A stretch of DNA of 64,000 nt, taken from NCBI GenBank assembly GCA_014376435.1, contig JACMRL010000003.1:62001-126000 (forward strand). Direction: 5' to 3'. Numbering within the stretch: position 1 is the stretch's first letter; every line of letters begins with the position of its first letter. The translations under genes were made by a program, and so were the position numbers. This document shows positions 36,124 through 45,151 of this stretch, in pieces. This stretch comes from Bdellovibrio sp. GTDB taxonomy: Bacteria > Bdellovibrionota > Bdellovibrionia > Bdellovibrionales > Bdellovibrionaceae. The notes under the pieces are model-generated. The model saw only the letters and a program-made list of their open reading frames with translations, ran no database searches and had not been told where the DNA came from.

Positions 36124-36546
36124 ATGGCAACAACCACAACAACGACCATGGGACAAACTCGTGCGTCGAATGAAGCAGCAAACCGTAAAATGTACTGGGG
36201 TATTGCAATTGCGATCATCGCAGCTTTAGCAATTATTTTTGCAACTCGCGCATCACGTAATGACGTAGTGACTGAAAGCACAACAACAACGGCTCCAGCT
36301 ACGGTTACTGATACAGCTCGTACGACAACAACGGCTCCAGCTACGATTACTAATACAGCTCGTACGACAACAACTGATTCAACAATTCCAACAACAGATG
36401 GCGCAGCCGCTGGTGGAGTAAATGCTGGCGCAGCTAGAAATGAATCAAATGGTTACAACGTTGATAACGGAACTATGGATTTGAAAAATCAGCCGAATGA
36501 TCGTTTAACAACGCCAAACGCTGCTAATCCAAACCCAAGCAAATAA
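36124..36546 (+). CDS. Thr-rich one-helix protein with tandem 14-residue repeats
   Basis: 140 residues. The N-terminus is MATTTTTTMG, then a helix (MYWGIAIAIIAALAIIFATRA), then an Ala/Thr-rich outer part with TTTTAPATVTDTAR repeated twice in near-identical form and a third partial copy. The tail is Asn/Gly/Pro-rich. It looks like an anchored, unstructured extracytoplasmic protein. AAAGGAGAT is a good ribosome site. A smaller relative with a broken start lies at 35239. Confidence 0.65.
   Translation: MATTTTTTMGQTRASNEAANRKMYWGIAIAIIAALAIIFATRASRNDVVTESTTTTAPATVTDTARTTTTAPATITNTARTTTTDSTIPTTDGAAAGGVNAGAARNESNGYNVDNGTMDLKNQPNDRLTTPNAANPNPSK
36283..36366 (+). repeat. Two tandem 42-base repeats inside the Thr-rich protein gene
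   Basis: Bases 36283-36324 and 36325-36366 are nearly identical 42-base units (14 codons), differing at two positions (GGTTACTG versus GATTACTA). A third partial copy follows. This is a likely site of repeat expansion and contraction. Confidence 0.85.
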
Positions 36547-36570
36547 TTTTTTAGTAAATTTTTTGTTATT

Positions 36571-36597
36571 AAAGCCCACCAACAGGTGGGCTTTTTA
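36571..36597. terminator. Bidirectional intrinsic terminator
   Basis: AAAGCCCACC-aacag-GGTGGGCTTT is a perfect ten-pair stem with T-rich flanks on both strands, between the Thr-rich protein and the broken glutathione peroxidase gene. Confidence 0.9.
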
Positions 36598-36603
36598 CTT
36601 TAT

Positions 36604-37007
36604 TTAATCTTTAAGAGCTAATTCGATCGCTTGAGTAATGATTGGATCATCCGGAGTAACATCTGGTCCAAAGCATGCCACAACTTCACCTTTTTTATTA
36701 ATTAAAAATTTTCCAACTTCCACAAAATATCATTTTTTTGTGTACGATTAATACCATAGCCTTTCAGCTTTTCTTCGAACGCGATGGCGTTAACTTGTTG
36801 AGCTTCTGTTTTTTCATTTGTTAAATGTTTGTATAGCGGATGCTGACTTTCGCCTTTGACCACGATTTTTTCAAGTGCTTCGTATTGCGGAGTTAAACCA
36901 CAAGCAAAAGCAACGTTTACAACTAATAAGGCTTTACCCCGATAGTCAGCCAGGTTAATTGCAGAGCCATTAATTTTATCAACAGGAAGGTGAAAGATTG
37001 AACTCAT
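36604..37007 (-). pseudogene. Glutathione peroxidase gene with internal deletion and frameshift
   Basis: The ATG at 37007 opens with YRGKALLVVNVAFACGLTPQYEALE, the N-terminus of GPx. The next residues jump to GESQHPLYKHLT, so about 45 residues between the two (the GFPCNQFGGQEPGTN region) are missing in frame. Near 36715 the frame breaks after NDILW; the continuation GKFLINKKGEVVACFGPDVTPDD to TAA 36606-36604 is in another frame. The catalytic Cys is retained but the Gln/Trp sites are gone. The intact gene is at 59067. Confidence 0.75.
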
Positions 37008-37103
37008 ATTTACCTGAGTTCTTGTAAAGAATTAGTTCTTTCGCTTTAGTAACATATAACCTGCATTGGTTTTAGATTTCGCTAAAGCTTGGGGATTAAT
37101 TAT

Positions 37104-37424
37104 TTAAAAAAATATAGTGAACCAAGGAACGGGAATTTTACGCCCGTACTTTTTAGCAACTTCGCTCGCATCGCGAATTTCTTGGGGGGAGCCAGCCTAG
37201 CTTTTCGAAAAAACCCAACCAATCTGTAAGGCAAAACTGAAACAGAGCATTCTTCATTTTTAAAGTTCTTTTGCGGTTTTTTAAAAATTTTTAAAATGCC
37301 GAATCGAAGTATTCCACGATCCAAAATTTATTGCATACGTGCGTTCTGTTTCTTGTGCACGGCAATAGACGACGCAAAATGCAGTGTCCGATACATCATT
37401 GATCAGGATATTTGCTGAATTCAT
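37104..37424 (-). pseudogene. SAM-dependent methyltransferase remnant (TIGR00027-like)
   Basis: From ATG 37424 the frame reads NILINDVSDTAFCVVYCRAQETERT, the start of the LCM/TIGR00027 methyltransferase family (DVSDTAxWVAxYRAxETER). A large middle part is missing. Near the end, DWLGFFEKLGWLPP and then, in another frame past a run of six C, QEIRDASEVAKKYGRKIPVP to TAA 37106-37104 is the family C-terminus. It starts four bases after the MBL gene ends. A dead gene with deletion and frameshift. Confidence 0.65.
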
Positions 37425-37427
37425 ATA

Positions 37428-38765
37428 CTAACCGTATTGAATTCGTTTCAGTTGCGCAATCTGATAGGCCCCGAATACTCCGTTGAATAAACATCGTATC
37501 AAAGGATCTTCAACAATATCAGCATTTGATATCTCAAGTTCAATTTCCGGATCAAAAACGATATCGTTAATGCGCATGTACATAGAGCTTAGCGATTCTC
37601 CTAGCTCAAGCGCTGCATATAACTTTGAAATCGGCACTTCGGTAGACCAAGATAATTTATCTGAGCCGACCGCTGATATTTCAATTTGATTCTTATGCAA
37701 TTTGTAATAAAAATCTTGCGGTGTTCCCAGATGATCGAATATTGATAATTTCCAAAATCTGGGTTTAGAAAAATAATTGTCTAGCGGGTCTTCCATTGAA
37801 TTAAATTTATCGATTAATGCGTGATGGCAGTAATCGTAAACTTTCTCAGTTTCAGCAGAAGTTAAAGCAGCAAAGTAAGTTGAAATTTCAGAAGTTGGCG
37901 GAGGCTCAAGCTGTGGTTGGTAATGATAGTCTACATTTTGCTCGCCTAAAGTTTTAATCCAAGAAATAGGTGGTGCTAAATGGAGTGAATCTTTTGAAAG
38001 TAAAAAAGAAACTGATGGGTTCATGCGAATCACTTTTGTGGTGGGAATTATTTTTTCAACCTCAGTCGTAAACTGCTGATAAGAAATCGGAAAAAATGCA
38101 TGATTATACCACGACCATTTTTCTAAACTAAACTGGCAAGAACTTGGCACTATATATTTTGGACTTAAAATTTTTAATTGTTCGACCCACTCGCCAGGAA
38201 GTTCTTCGGGTGCGGGCGCCGCGCGCGAAGGCGCAATCACTTCAATTTCCCGCATCGTTTGAAAAGGCCAAAGCACCATATCCCAAGCCGTTTTGGCTAT
38301 TAATTGTAAAGTATCTTGATCGATCCATGAATCAACCACGTTAAGTATGTTCAAATCTGCGGCCTTAATGTGAAAAATTGAATCCACATCAGCATCTAGT
38401 GCGCGTCTAGGAATAATTTCTATTTCACCGATCTTTACCGACTTGTCGATTTCTAAGCTGATTAAGTTTGAAAAACCAAGTTGGCTTAGCAATACAAACA
38501 TTTCTGGAAATGGGCAGTAGATATAAATAGGAGTTGTGCGATTTAACAGATTTAAGCTTTCAAAAGAACAATGATCATCGTGAAAATGCGAAATAAAAAC
38601 GGCATCAAACTTTTGTTTGCGAATCTGAGCTTGGTCAAATTCAACGTTAGGAAATGCATGACAGTTTCGGCTAAATGGATTTTCAAATAGTGGGTCAAAT
38701 GCAATCTTGGTTTCGCCACATTCAAAAATATAACCTGCATGAAGTATTCGCGATATTTTTATCAT
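37428..38765 (-). CDS. MBL-fold metallo-hydrolase
   Basis: 445 residues. The N-terminal 250 residues are a metallo-beta-lactamase fold with the metal site SHFHDDHCS (HxHxDH), preceded by GETKIAFDPLFENPF. The C-terminal 200 residues are an unrecognised domain. The family may include sugar- or phosphodiester-processing enzymes; the substrate is unknown. The ATG overlaps the stop of the ATL gene by one base (TAATG), so the two are translationally coupled. Confidence 0.8.
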   Translation of the reverse strand: MIKISRILHAGYIFECGETKIAFDPLFENPFSRNCHAFPNVEFDQAQIRKQKFDAVFISHFHDDHCSFESLNLLNRTTPIYIYCPFPEMFVLLSQLGFSNLISLEIDKSVKIGEIEIIPRRALDADVDSIFHIKAADLNILNVVDSWIDQDTLQLIAKTAWDMVLWPFQTMREIEVIAPSRAAPAPEELPGEWVEQLKILSPKYIVPSSCQFSLEKWSWYNHAFFPISYQQFTTEVEKIIPTTKVIRMNPSVSFLLSKDSLHLAPPISWIKTLGEQNVDYHYQPQLEPPPTSEISTYFAALTSAETEKVYDYCHHALIDKFNSMEDPLDNYFSKPRFWKLSIFDHLGTPQDFYYKLHKNQIEISAVGSDKLSWSTEVPISKLYAALELGESLSSMYMRINDIVFDPEIELEISNADIVEDPLIRCLFNGVFGAYQIAQLKRIQYG

Positions 38766-39139
38766 TACTTTTGAAATATTTTCGGTTTACGGACTGACGA
38801 CTTCTTTTTTCTAACTTTTTTATTCCATTGAAATTTGGCTAAACTTAGTTGCCCATCGCTACTTAGTTGAACGCCTTCAGCGGTTAATTTATTTTTTTGC
38901 TGTTTGAAATTATGCGTACGCGGTTCGAATGAAATACGGCCTTGCGAATTTAAAACTCGGTGCCACGGAAGTTTGTACGAAGTCGAGCAAGTATGCAAAA
39001 TCCAGGAGACCCCGCGCGGTGCTTGGGGCTTTCCAGTTAGTTCGGCGATTTGTTTGTAAGTAGCCACCCGACCCGCAGGGATTAGACTGATCTGTTTAAT
39101 AACGGCCGCTGTGAATTCAGAAATCTGAATAATTCCCAT
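38765..39139 (-). CDS. Alkyltransferase-like protein (ATL, MGMT fold without active Cys)
   Basis: 124 residues with the MGMT C-terminal DNA-binding domain: IPAGRVATYKQIAELTG, APRGVSWILHTC, then PWHRVLNSQGRISF. The catalytic PCHR of O6-alkylguanine transferases is PWHR here, the hallmark of ATL proteins that bind alkylated guanine without repairing it and hand it to nucleotide excision repair. It ends in a basic Lys-rich tail. It overlaps the MBL gene by one base; coupling of an ATL with an MBL enzyme is not one I know. Confidence 0.88.
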   Translation of the reverse strand: MGIIQISEFTAAVIKQISLIPAGRVATYKQIAELTGKPQAPRGVSWILHTCSTSYKLPWHRVLNSQGRISFEPRTHNFKQQKNKLTAEGVQLSSDGQLSLAKFQWNKKVRKKKSSVRKPKIFQK

Positions 39140-39198
39140 CGCTTAAGTTATCCCAGAATAAAGAAAACGTCTACGTGGCTTTTCGATCAACTAGATGA

Positions 39199-40197
39199 TT
39201 ACTTCGTCGCTAATAAATAATAAGCGTAACCAAAAATTCCACCGATTATTACGAAGTTGACCGCCGCAAAAACCGCCCGCTTCCAAAGTGCGTGGTGAAA
39301 CTGAATCGGTGTCGGGTAATACTGGCCCGGACCAATTATGACAAATACTAATAATGCCCCGTGCAAGATCGTATGCCCAATCACTTCTGTTTTTCCAAAT
39401 ATAGCCGAGGTTGAAAAGAACACTAAAGTAATTGTTAACGCCAACGGTCTTTGTAATAAACCAATAATTAGTAAATATCCTAAACACAGTTCAACAAATG
39501 CACTGGCCATCAAAAAGAAATCGGCCGGGAGACCCATGGTTAATTCGGGTTGCTGTCTTAAAACATCCAAGCCCCAATGCGGAAAAAATAATTTCTCAAG
39601 CGCTGCCCAACAAAGCGAAAAACCTAAACCAATATATAATACCGGCACACGTGTTTGCGAAATTTTACGATTAGAAATATCGGCAACTAATAAAAAGTAA
39701 CCGATCGCTGGATAAACTAAATAATCCAACATATGAAAAGATCCAAATTGGTTTATTCCGTAAAAATAAAGAGCAACCATCGCCATACCGGTGATCGCAG
39801 TTGTTTTTTTGGTTAGTAATAATAACACCATTACAAATTGCACCCACCCAACAAAACTTGACGCTTTCAGCTCGGGCGCGATCATCGAATCGGCCTCCCA
39901 CGAAAGCAGTAAGGCTGCCCCCGTAAATACTCTCAATATTAAAGTTACGCGGTCTGCATAGCCTTCAAGGTACGAATTAAATTTTTGATACGGTCGCCAT
40001 TTATCTAAAGCTCGGTCTACGTACACCATTAGTGCCAAAGTCACGGTACTTAAACCTAATAATAACCAAAAAGTTGGTTGATTCAGTTCAGAGATCTTTA
40101 AAACCGAGAGATCCGTATTTTTCGTAAACCATTTAACATGTGCCAAGGCACTTAAAGGTAATAACAAAATCAATATACATTTTATTAAGTTTTTCAT
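39199..40197 (-). CDS. DoxX-like multi-pass membrane protein
   Basis: The ATG at 40197 begins a signal-like helix (MKNLIKCILILLLPLSALAH). About 332 residues with eight or so membrane helices; the middle VTLILRVFTGAALLLSWEAD, GINQFGSFHMLDYLVYPAIGYFLLV and FVELCLGYLLIIGLLQRPL resemble DoxX-domain proteins. Function unknown. The open frame to 40218 has no ribosome site. Confidence 0.6.
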   Translation of the reverse strand: MKNLIKCILILLLPLSALAHVKWFTKNTDLSVLKISELNQPTFWLLLGLSTVTLALMVYVDRALDKWRPYQKFNSYLEGYADRVTLILRVFTGAALLLSWEADSMIAPELKASSFVGWVQFVMVLLLLTKKTTAITGMAMVALYFYGINQFGSFHMLDYLVYPAIGYFLLVADISNRKISQTRVPVLYIGLGFSLCWAALEKLFFPHWGLDVLRQQPELTMGLPADFFLMASAFVELCLGYLLIIGLLQRPLALTITLVFFSTSAIFGKTEVIGHTILHGALLVFVIIGPGQYYPTPIQFHHALWKRAVFAAVNFVIIGGIFGYAYYLLATK

Positions 40198-40255
40198 AGG
40201 TGTAGTTTCCGCCCGCACCTGCTTAGGTGCAACAGATGAAGTCGCGGTCGCTCTC

Positions 40256-41530
40256 CTAGGTCGTTTTTGTTACTTCGCTAGCGGGTTGTGTTTTTGTTAA
40301 AAACTCTGACAAAAACAACGCAAGTATTGTGTAACCTAAAAATAAATAAAATCCAGGCTGCAGCGAAGTTCCGTTCGTGGTTAACAATACAATTTCTTCT
40401 TCGCCCGAGTGTAATTTTCCAAACTGGCTTGAAATAATTCCATTAAAACCGATGTAAGCCATAAAAATGGCAATGATCATTACATCCGTCATCGACCATT
40501 TACCCGATTTTAAGACGAAAAACTGCACCCATTTGTTTTTGCGCGCATTCCAGTGATTGTAATAATATCCGACCGACGAAAGCAGTTTTAATATGGGGAA
40601 TACAACGCTGAACAAAACCATCAAAATTCCAACGGCTTTCATTTGAATGTCTGCATGAGTAATCATAATCCAAAAAACATCTAAAACACTTTTAGTTTGA
40701 AAGTATAAAATTTGATTTAAGAATTTTACGGGGTGGTCAAATAAAACGAAGCTCATCTCGGAAATTTTTGCTTCTAAATCGATCATCGGCGTCATCACAC
40801 CACAAATAAGTAATACGAACAGAATCGCCACTAAAACAATGTACTGGCCGCTTGGTAAGTTATCTTTAGAAAAGCCCGCAACCACAAATATGAAAGTCGC
40901 TAATCCTAACAGTATCCAGGTTAGTAAAAAAATATGTTTTTGTGCTTCGGCGATCTCTTGATCAATTTTAACTTTAGTACTTCCAAGATCAGTCGTGCCC
41001 ATTTTCTGCATGATCAGGTTAACTTGAGTCATATCTTGTTTTTCAAAGGTTTTATCGAAATATTCTTCAACTTTATCTAACAGAATACCTTTAAGATTTT
41101 TTTTGCTTTTCGGCTTCTCCATTAACTTAATGATAGCGTCTGCATATTGAGGAATACCTTCTTTAATATCTTTCATATCGACGAAAGTATTTACAAACGC
41201 CTGTTTAAATTTCCCTTTAAAAGTTTTCTTGTTTTTCTCGCGCATTTTTTGATCTACGCCATCAATCAATTGATTTAATTGTGCCTCAAGTAATGGTTTC
41301 AGCTTTTTTTCACTACCGCGAACATCTAATTCAGTGATTTCAGAATTGATAATATTTGAAAGTTGCTCTTTCCACTGATTAATACTGAATAGGCCATATT
41401 TAATATTATTAATTTCAGAGTAGTCTTGCTTACGAACCTGATTCGCCATCGAAAGCGAAATAATCTGTTGGCCAAGAAACATTGAAATTAGAAGAACGAC
41501 CGCGAACAGGATAAATTTTGGTTTTCTCAT
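40256..41530 (-). CDS. PqiA-domain membrane protein
   Basis: 424 residues. An N-terminal helix is followed by a long extracytoplasmic polar domain (residues about 30-210), then helices and the conserved PqiA motif VFPILKLLSSVGYYY and KSGKWSMTDVMIIAIFMAYIGFNG. PqiA proteins are inner-membrane parts of paraquat-inducible lipid-transport systems. This one has a single PqiA domain after a large N-terminal domain and has no PqiB/MCE gene beside it, so the link to lipid transport is only inferred. Confidence 0.75.
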   Translation of the reverse strand: MRKPKFILFAVVLLISMFLGQQIISLSMANQVRKQDYSEINNIKYGLFSINQWKEQLSNIINSEITELDVRGSEKKLKPLLEAQLNQLIDGVDQKMREKNKKTFKGKFKQAFVNTFVDMKDIKEGIPQYADAIIKLMEKPKSKKNLKGILLDKVEEYFDKTFEKQDMTQVNLIMQKMGTTDLGSTKVKIDQEIAEAQKHIFLLTWILLGLATFIFVVAGFSKDNLPSGQYIVLVAILFVLLICGVMTPMIDLEAKISEMSFVLFDHPVKFLNQILYFQTKSVLDVFWIMITHADIQMKAVGILMVLFSVVFPILKLLSSVGYYYNHWNARKNKWVQFFVLKSGKWSMTDVMIIAIFMAYIGFNGIISSQFGKLHSGEEEIVLLTTNGTSLQPGFYLFLGYTILALFLSEFLTKTQPASEVTKTT

Positions 41531-41630
41531 ACCGTTGGTATAACGATTTTGTCTTTAATACACAATAACGGCTGTAAATTAATTTTGCCTTGTACCAGAA
41601 TTGGTACGGTTTTTGGGGCAAATTTACAGG

Positions 41631-41858
41631 CTACTGCGTCTTGATCTGATCTTGAACCGGCAAAGGCGCCGAGCCTGTGGATGATTCGGTCGCTTTATTC
41701 TCAGTTGGCTGAATTTTCATATCTTTACGCTGACCAACGATTAAGAAAATAACGACGGCCGCGACCACGCCTAGAATAAGCCCAATAAATAACTTATTTG
41801 AAAATTTACGTTCTTGGGGGCGATTGTGTCCGGTCGTACTTGAATTAATTATGCTCAT
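41631..41858 (-). CDS. Small one-helix membrane protein
   Basis: 75 residues: short polar N-terminus, one helix (LFIGLILGVVAAVVIFLIVG) and a polar C-terminal tail. No motif recognised. It lies upstream of the PqiA-like gene on the same strand, with about 100 bases between them. Confidence 0.5.
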   Translation of the reverse strand: MSIINSSTTGHNRPQERKFSNKLFIGLILGVVAAVVIFLIVGQRKDMKIQPTENKATESSTGSAPLPVQDQIKTQ

Positions 41859-41926
41859 GTCGAAACGTTAGATCAGGCAATAAATGGGGTCAACAAAATC
41901 CCCATTTATCAAAAAGGTGTACCAAA

Positions 41927-42394
41927 TTAGTCGTGCATACTAACGATAAAATCAAAGTTGCGATCCTTTGACCAACTATGAGCTAATATACCGTCGTCAA
42001 TAGTTCCGTAACCTGCGTTACCCCATGAAAGGCCCCACGAGTTTTTAAAAGTGAAAATTGTTTGAGATCCCGAGGTGGTAAAACCAACTAGTTGAATGGC
42101 ATGCCCACCTATTAAATTAGATCGTTTATCAACTCTAGAGTCATAACGCCAATCGCTCGTAGCTCGATAAGAGTTATAAACAAATATCCCAACTTCCACC
42201 GGAATATCACGCACTAATAAAGCCTTCACCGCTTCGATTGTTGGACTACCATTTACTTCAAATGCGAAGCCTTTGCCAATTGTAGGAACTTGCACATTGG
42301 TGAATATTTTTTGATCTGATGAACTCGAGCTACCGTCGTATGTGCAAACAAAGCAGTTTTCTGAAAATGTACCTTGTGAGCAGACAATCCCTCA
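41927..42394 (-). pseudogene. C-terminal half of a papain-like (C1) peptidase, 5' part missing
   Basis: The sequence carries GGHAIQLVGF (catalytic His) and FKNSWGLSWGNAGYG (Asn in NSWG, typical of family C1). In the same frame upstream, the reading passes through VCSQGTFSENCFVCTYDG up to TGA at 42394-42392. No catalytic Cys domain (CGSCW type) is found, so the enzyme cannot be active. The GTG at 42295 could start a 122-residue remnant. The region upstream belongs to another gene. Confidence 0.65.
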
Positions 42395-42402
42395 AGATAA
42401 GT

Positions 42403-42903
42403 CTATTCAGGTTGATACTGACTAATGAGTTCGAAGAAAACTCCTATGCGATGATACAACTTGTGGATTGAATCTTCAGGATGCTTTCCGGCCAAAGTAG
42501 AAGCTTCTTCGATTTTTTCAATGCAGCGTAAATCTTTGCAAAGTATATAGCCGGCACTTACCGTAGCACTTGCCGCCACCGAAAGCATACCAATGTCTTC
42601 TGATGATCCGTATGAATTACACCAGCAGCATAATCTGCCCGTTGGCGCATCGACGCCTTGATACGCGCGCTTAAGAACGATTCCTCTGGGTAAATCCCAA
42701 TTAGGTTTTTTAAATACCAAGTATGTATAAACGCCCGAAGATTCTTTCCAGGTAAAATAGGAGCTAATACGTAACGGAAATTGTAATTCCGCAGGAAATA
42801 ATAACTTTTTCTGATCAATCGGTCGAAAAGACTGAATCAGTTCTTTTTCCGACTCGATTGAAAATAAGTTTTCTGTTTGAAAGTTATTTGCCGAGGTTAG
42901 CAT
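42403..42903 (-). CDS. Hypothetical protein upstream of the C1 peptidase remnant
   Basis: 166 residues, no signal peptide. A cluster LCCWCNSYGSSED in the middle and CKDLRC near residue 125 give several cysteines, perhaps a metal site. The rest is mixed alpha/beta and not recognised. It ends eight bases before the open reading of the peptidase remnant begins, so they may once have been one operon. Moderate coding potential only. Confidence 0.45.
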   Translation of the reverse strand: MLTSANNFQTENLFSIESEKELIQSFRPIDQKKLLFPAELQFPLRISSYFTWKESSGVYTYLVFKKPNWDLPRGIVLKRAYQGVDAPTGRLCCWCNSYGSSEDIGMLSVAASATVSAGYILCKDLRCIEKIEEASTLAGKHPEDSIHKLYHRIGVFFELISQYQPE

Positions 42904-42909
42904 CTTTGA

Positions 42910-43029
42910 TTACTTTGCACGAAAAAGCTGTTTAATCGTCGAACTGTATTCTTCAGAGAAAAAAGCGATAACGGAACCTAAAAAAACTAAACCCAATACA
43001 ACTTGAACGATGATCGTTAAAATTTTCAT
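42910..43029 (-). CDS. 39-residue one-helix membrane protein
   Basis: A short gene below the usual length cut-off. GAGGAGA lies before ATG 43029, and the product has a single hydrophobic helix (ILTIIVQVVLGLVFLGSVIAFF) and a short polar tail ending in RAK. The stop is TAA at 42912-42910, just upstream of the 42403 gene. The remaining gap 43030-43194 shows nothing else. Confidence 0.55.
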   Translation of the reverse strand: MKILTIIVQVVLGLVFLGSVIAFFSEEYSSTIKQLFRAK

Positions 43030-43194
43030 ATTATCTCCTCAGGTTAATGTTGACGATGACCAGGGTAAAAGTAAAGCACGTTTTAATTAATTGAAGTCGC
43101 GGACGAAAAGTCGTTAATCACATTAACTAAACAGACATGGCTTGTAAAAATATTTTATCTGTTCAAGACCTTAAAAAAAACGTATTGTAATTCG

Positions 43195-44931
43195 ATGTAC
43201 AAGCTGCGGGATTATCAACTAGAAGCGGTTAACAATACCGTTAAATACTTTCAGAAAACTCGCGAACCCGCGATGATTGTACTGCCTACGGGTGCGGGCA
43301 AAAGCTTAGTGATCTCCGAACTAGCTCGCATCGCGCGCGGCCGCGTTTTAGTTTTAGCTCATGTAAAAGAACTGGTTGAACAAAACTACGAAAAATATAA
43401 AAGCTACGATCTAGAGGCTGGAATATTTTCAGCCAGTTTAGGAAAAAAAGATTGGGATCAAAAAGCGATTTTCGGCAGCGTGCAATCCGTAGCACGTGCA
43501 GCGGATGATTTTTTTAATAACTTTAGCTTATTAGTCATTGATGAATGTCACCGCGTTGCCGAAGAAGGAACGACGCAGTACCAAGACGTGATTAGAAAAT
43601 TACGCGAACGCAACCCTGAGCTTTGTATTTTAGGCCTAACCGCTACCCCTTACCGCTTGGGTTTAGGCTGGATTTATGAGTACGCACAATCTGGTGAGAT
43701 GAAAACCGATAAAAAAAGATTTTTTAAGCAATGCGTTTACGATTTACCGCTTTCGTACATGATTAAACATGGCTACCTTACAATTCCAGTAAAAATTGAC
43801 ATACCAGTCACTTGCTATGATTTTTCTGAACTATCTGACCAAAATAGAGCTTTTACCACGGTCGAAGTGGAAGAGATTTTAAAAAGCCAACAGCGCCTAA
43901 CGCCATTTATTATCAAAAATATTATTGATATCGCCGAGCACTTTCATCGGAAAGGCGTGATGATTTTTAGTAGTTCAGTGAAGCATGCTGAAGAAATTAT
44001 GACGTACCTACCAGCTGCAGATGCAAGAATCGTTCTGGGCGATACCGAAATGGATGAACGAAACCAAATTGTAAGCGATTTTAAAAAACGTAAATTTAAA
44101 TACTTAGTGAATGTGTCTGTATTAACAACCGGCTTTGATGCTCCGCATGTGGATGTGATTGCGATTTTGCGCCCGACAGAATCAAATAGTCTTTACCAAC
44201 AAATTGTTGGCCGCGGCTTGCGCTTATCCGAAGAAAAAAGTGATTGTTATATTCTTGATTACACCGGAATGAAGCACGATATCTATGCGCCTGAAATTGG
44301 AGACAAGAAACCAGCGAAAGATACGGTTCCAGTTAAAGTAAGCTGCCCTAAATGCGATTTCGAAAATGATTTTTGGGGTCGTGTTGATGAAGACGGAATT
44401 ATGTACGAGCACTTCGGGCGCAAATGTAAAGGCGCTACCCAAGATCCAGAAACTTTGCGTATAACTCCGTGTAGTTTTCGCTTTCGCCTGAAACTGTGTC
44501 ACGCTTGTGGTGCCGAGAATGATATTACTGCAAAATCTTGCGATCAGTGCCGGGCTGAGCTAATTGATGCCGATGCAAAATTGAAACAAGCTAAGCTATC
44601 GAAAAATTCACACGTATTAACACCCGACAGAATTACTTTTGATGAGCGTAAAGATAAAAATGCAAAATCTTTCTTAGAAATTCGTTATTATGATTTTAAC
44701 GCTGAATATGTAAGTGAAGCTCATTTTTTTAATAACCCTTCTTCAATCAAAAAATTTAATATTAATTTTTTACGTTCGCATTTAAAACGTCCGGAACTTG
44801 CGGTGGAATTAACAACGCCGCAAGAAGTTATTAAATACCAACGTCTTTTCCGCTTGCCTTCGTTTGTCATTGCTCGCAAACAAGATAAATTTTGGCGCAT
44901 TACGGAGAAAGTTTTCGCGGAAGAGCTGTAA
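43195..44931 (+). CDS. radD: RadD-like DEAD/DEAH-box helicase
   Basis: 578 residues. Walker A PTGAGKSLVISELA, DEAH-type IDECHR, motif III GLTATPYRLG, and the C-terminal helicase half with TTGFDAPHVDVI and QIVGRGLRLSEE. The C-terminal region has two zinc-type motifs (CPKCDFEN, CHACGAENDITAKSCDQC). Length, motif spacing and zinc cysteines fit E. coli RadD (YejH), which acts in double-strand-break repair and stalled fork handling. It stands alone, with no recA or ssb partner close. Confidence 0.9.
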   Translation: MYKLRDYQLEAVNNTVKYFQKTREPAMIVLPTGAGKSLVISELARIARGRVLVLAHVKELVEQNYEKYKSYDLEAGIFSASLGKKDWDQKAIFGSVQSVARAADDFFNNFSLLVIDECHRVAEEGTTQYQDVIRKLRERNPELCILGLTATPYRLGLGWIYEYAQSGEMKTDKKRFFKQCVYDLPLSYMIKHGYLTIPVKIDIPVTCYDFSELSDQNRAFTTVEVEEILKSQQRLTPFIIKNIIDIAEHFHRKGVMIFSSSVKHAEEIMTYLPAADARIVLGDTEMDERNQIVSDFKKRKFKYLVNVSVLTTGFDAPHVDVIAILRPTESNSLYQQIVGRGLRLSEEKSDCYILDYTGMKHDIYAPEIGDKKPAKDTVPVKVSCPKCDFENDFWGRVDEDGIMYEHFGRKCKGATQDPETLRITPCSFRFRLKLCHACGAENDITAKSCDQCRAELIDADAKLKQAKLSKNSHVLTPDRITFDERKDKNAKSFLEIRYYDFNAEYVSEAHFFNNPSSIKKFNINFLRSHLKRPELAVELTTPQEVIKYQRLFRLPSFVIARKQDKFWRITEKVFAEEL

Positions 44932-44992
44932 ATACTTTTATGATAAATCTATTAAATGAACAGAGCGTTTTATCAAAAAAGTTCCTTACAGC

Positions 44993-45151
44993 CTAAAGCC
45001 GTCCGGTAAGAACTAATATAATCAGAATAATAACCAGTAAACCTAAACCACCACTCGGTCCGTATCCCCAGTTTTTGCTATGACCCCAACTAGGAAATGC
45101 ACCCACTAGCATCAGTATTAAGATCACTAATAATATTGTTCCGAGATTCAT
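44993..45151 (-). CDS. DUF3309 small membrane protein
   Basis: 52 residues from ATG 45151 to TAG 44995-44993. It reads MNLGTILLVILILMLVGAFP, then SWGHSKNWGYGPSGG and a second helix LLVIILIILVLTGR. This is the two-helix layout with Gly/Trp-rich loop of DUF3309. It is too short for most gene finders but well defined. Confidence 0.75.
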   Translation of the reverse strand: MNLGTILLVILILMLVGAFPSWGHSKNWGYGPSGGLGLLVIILIILVLTGRL

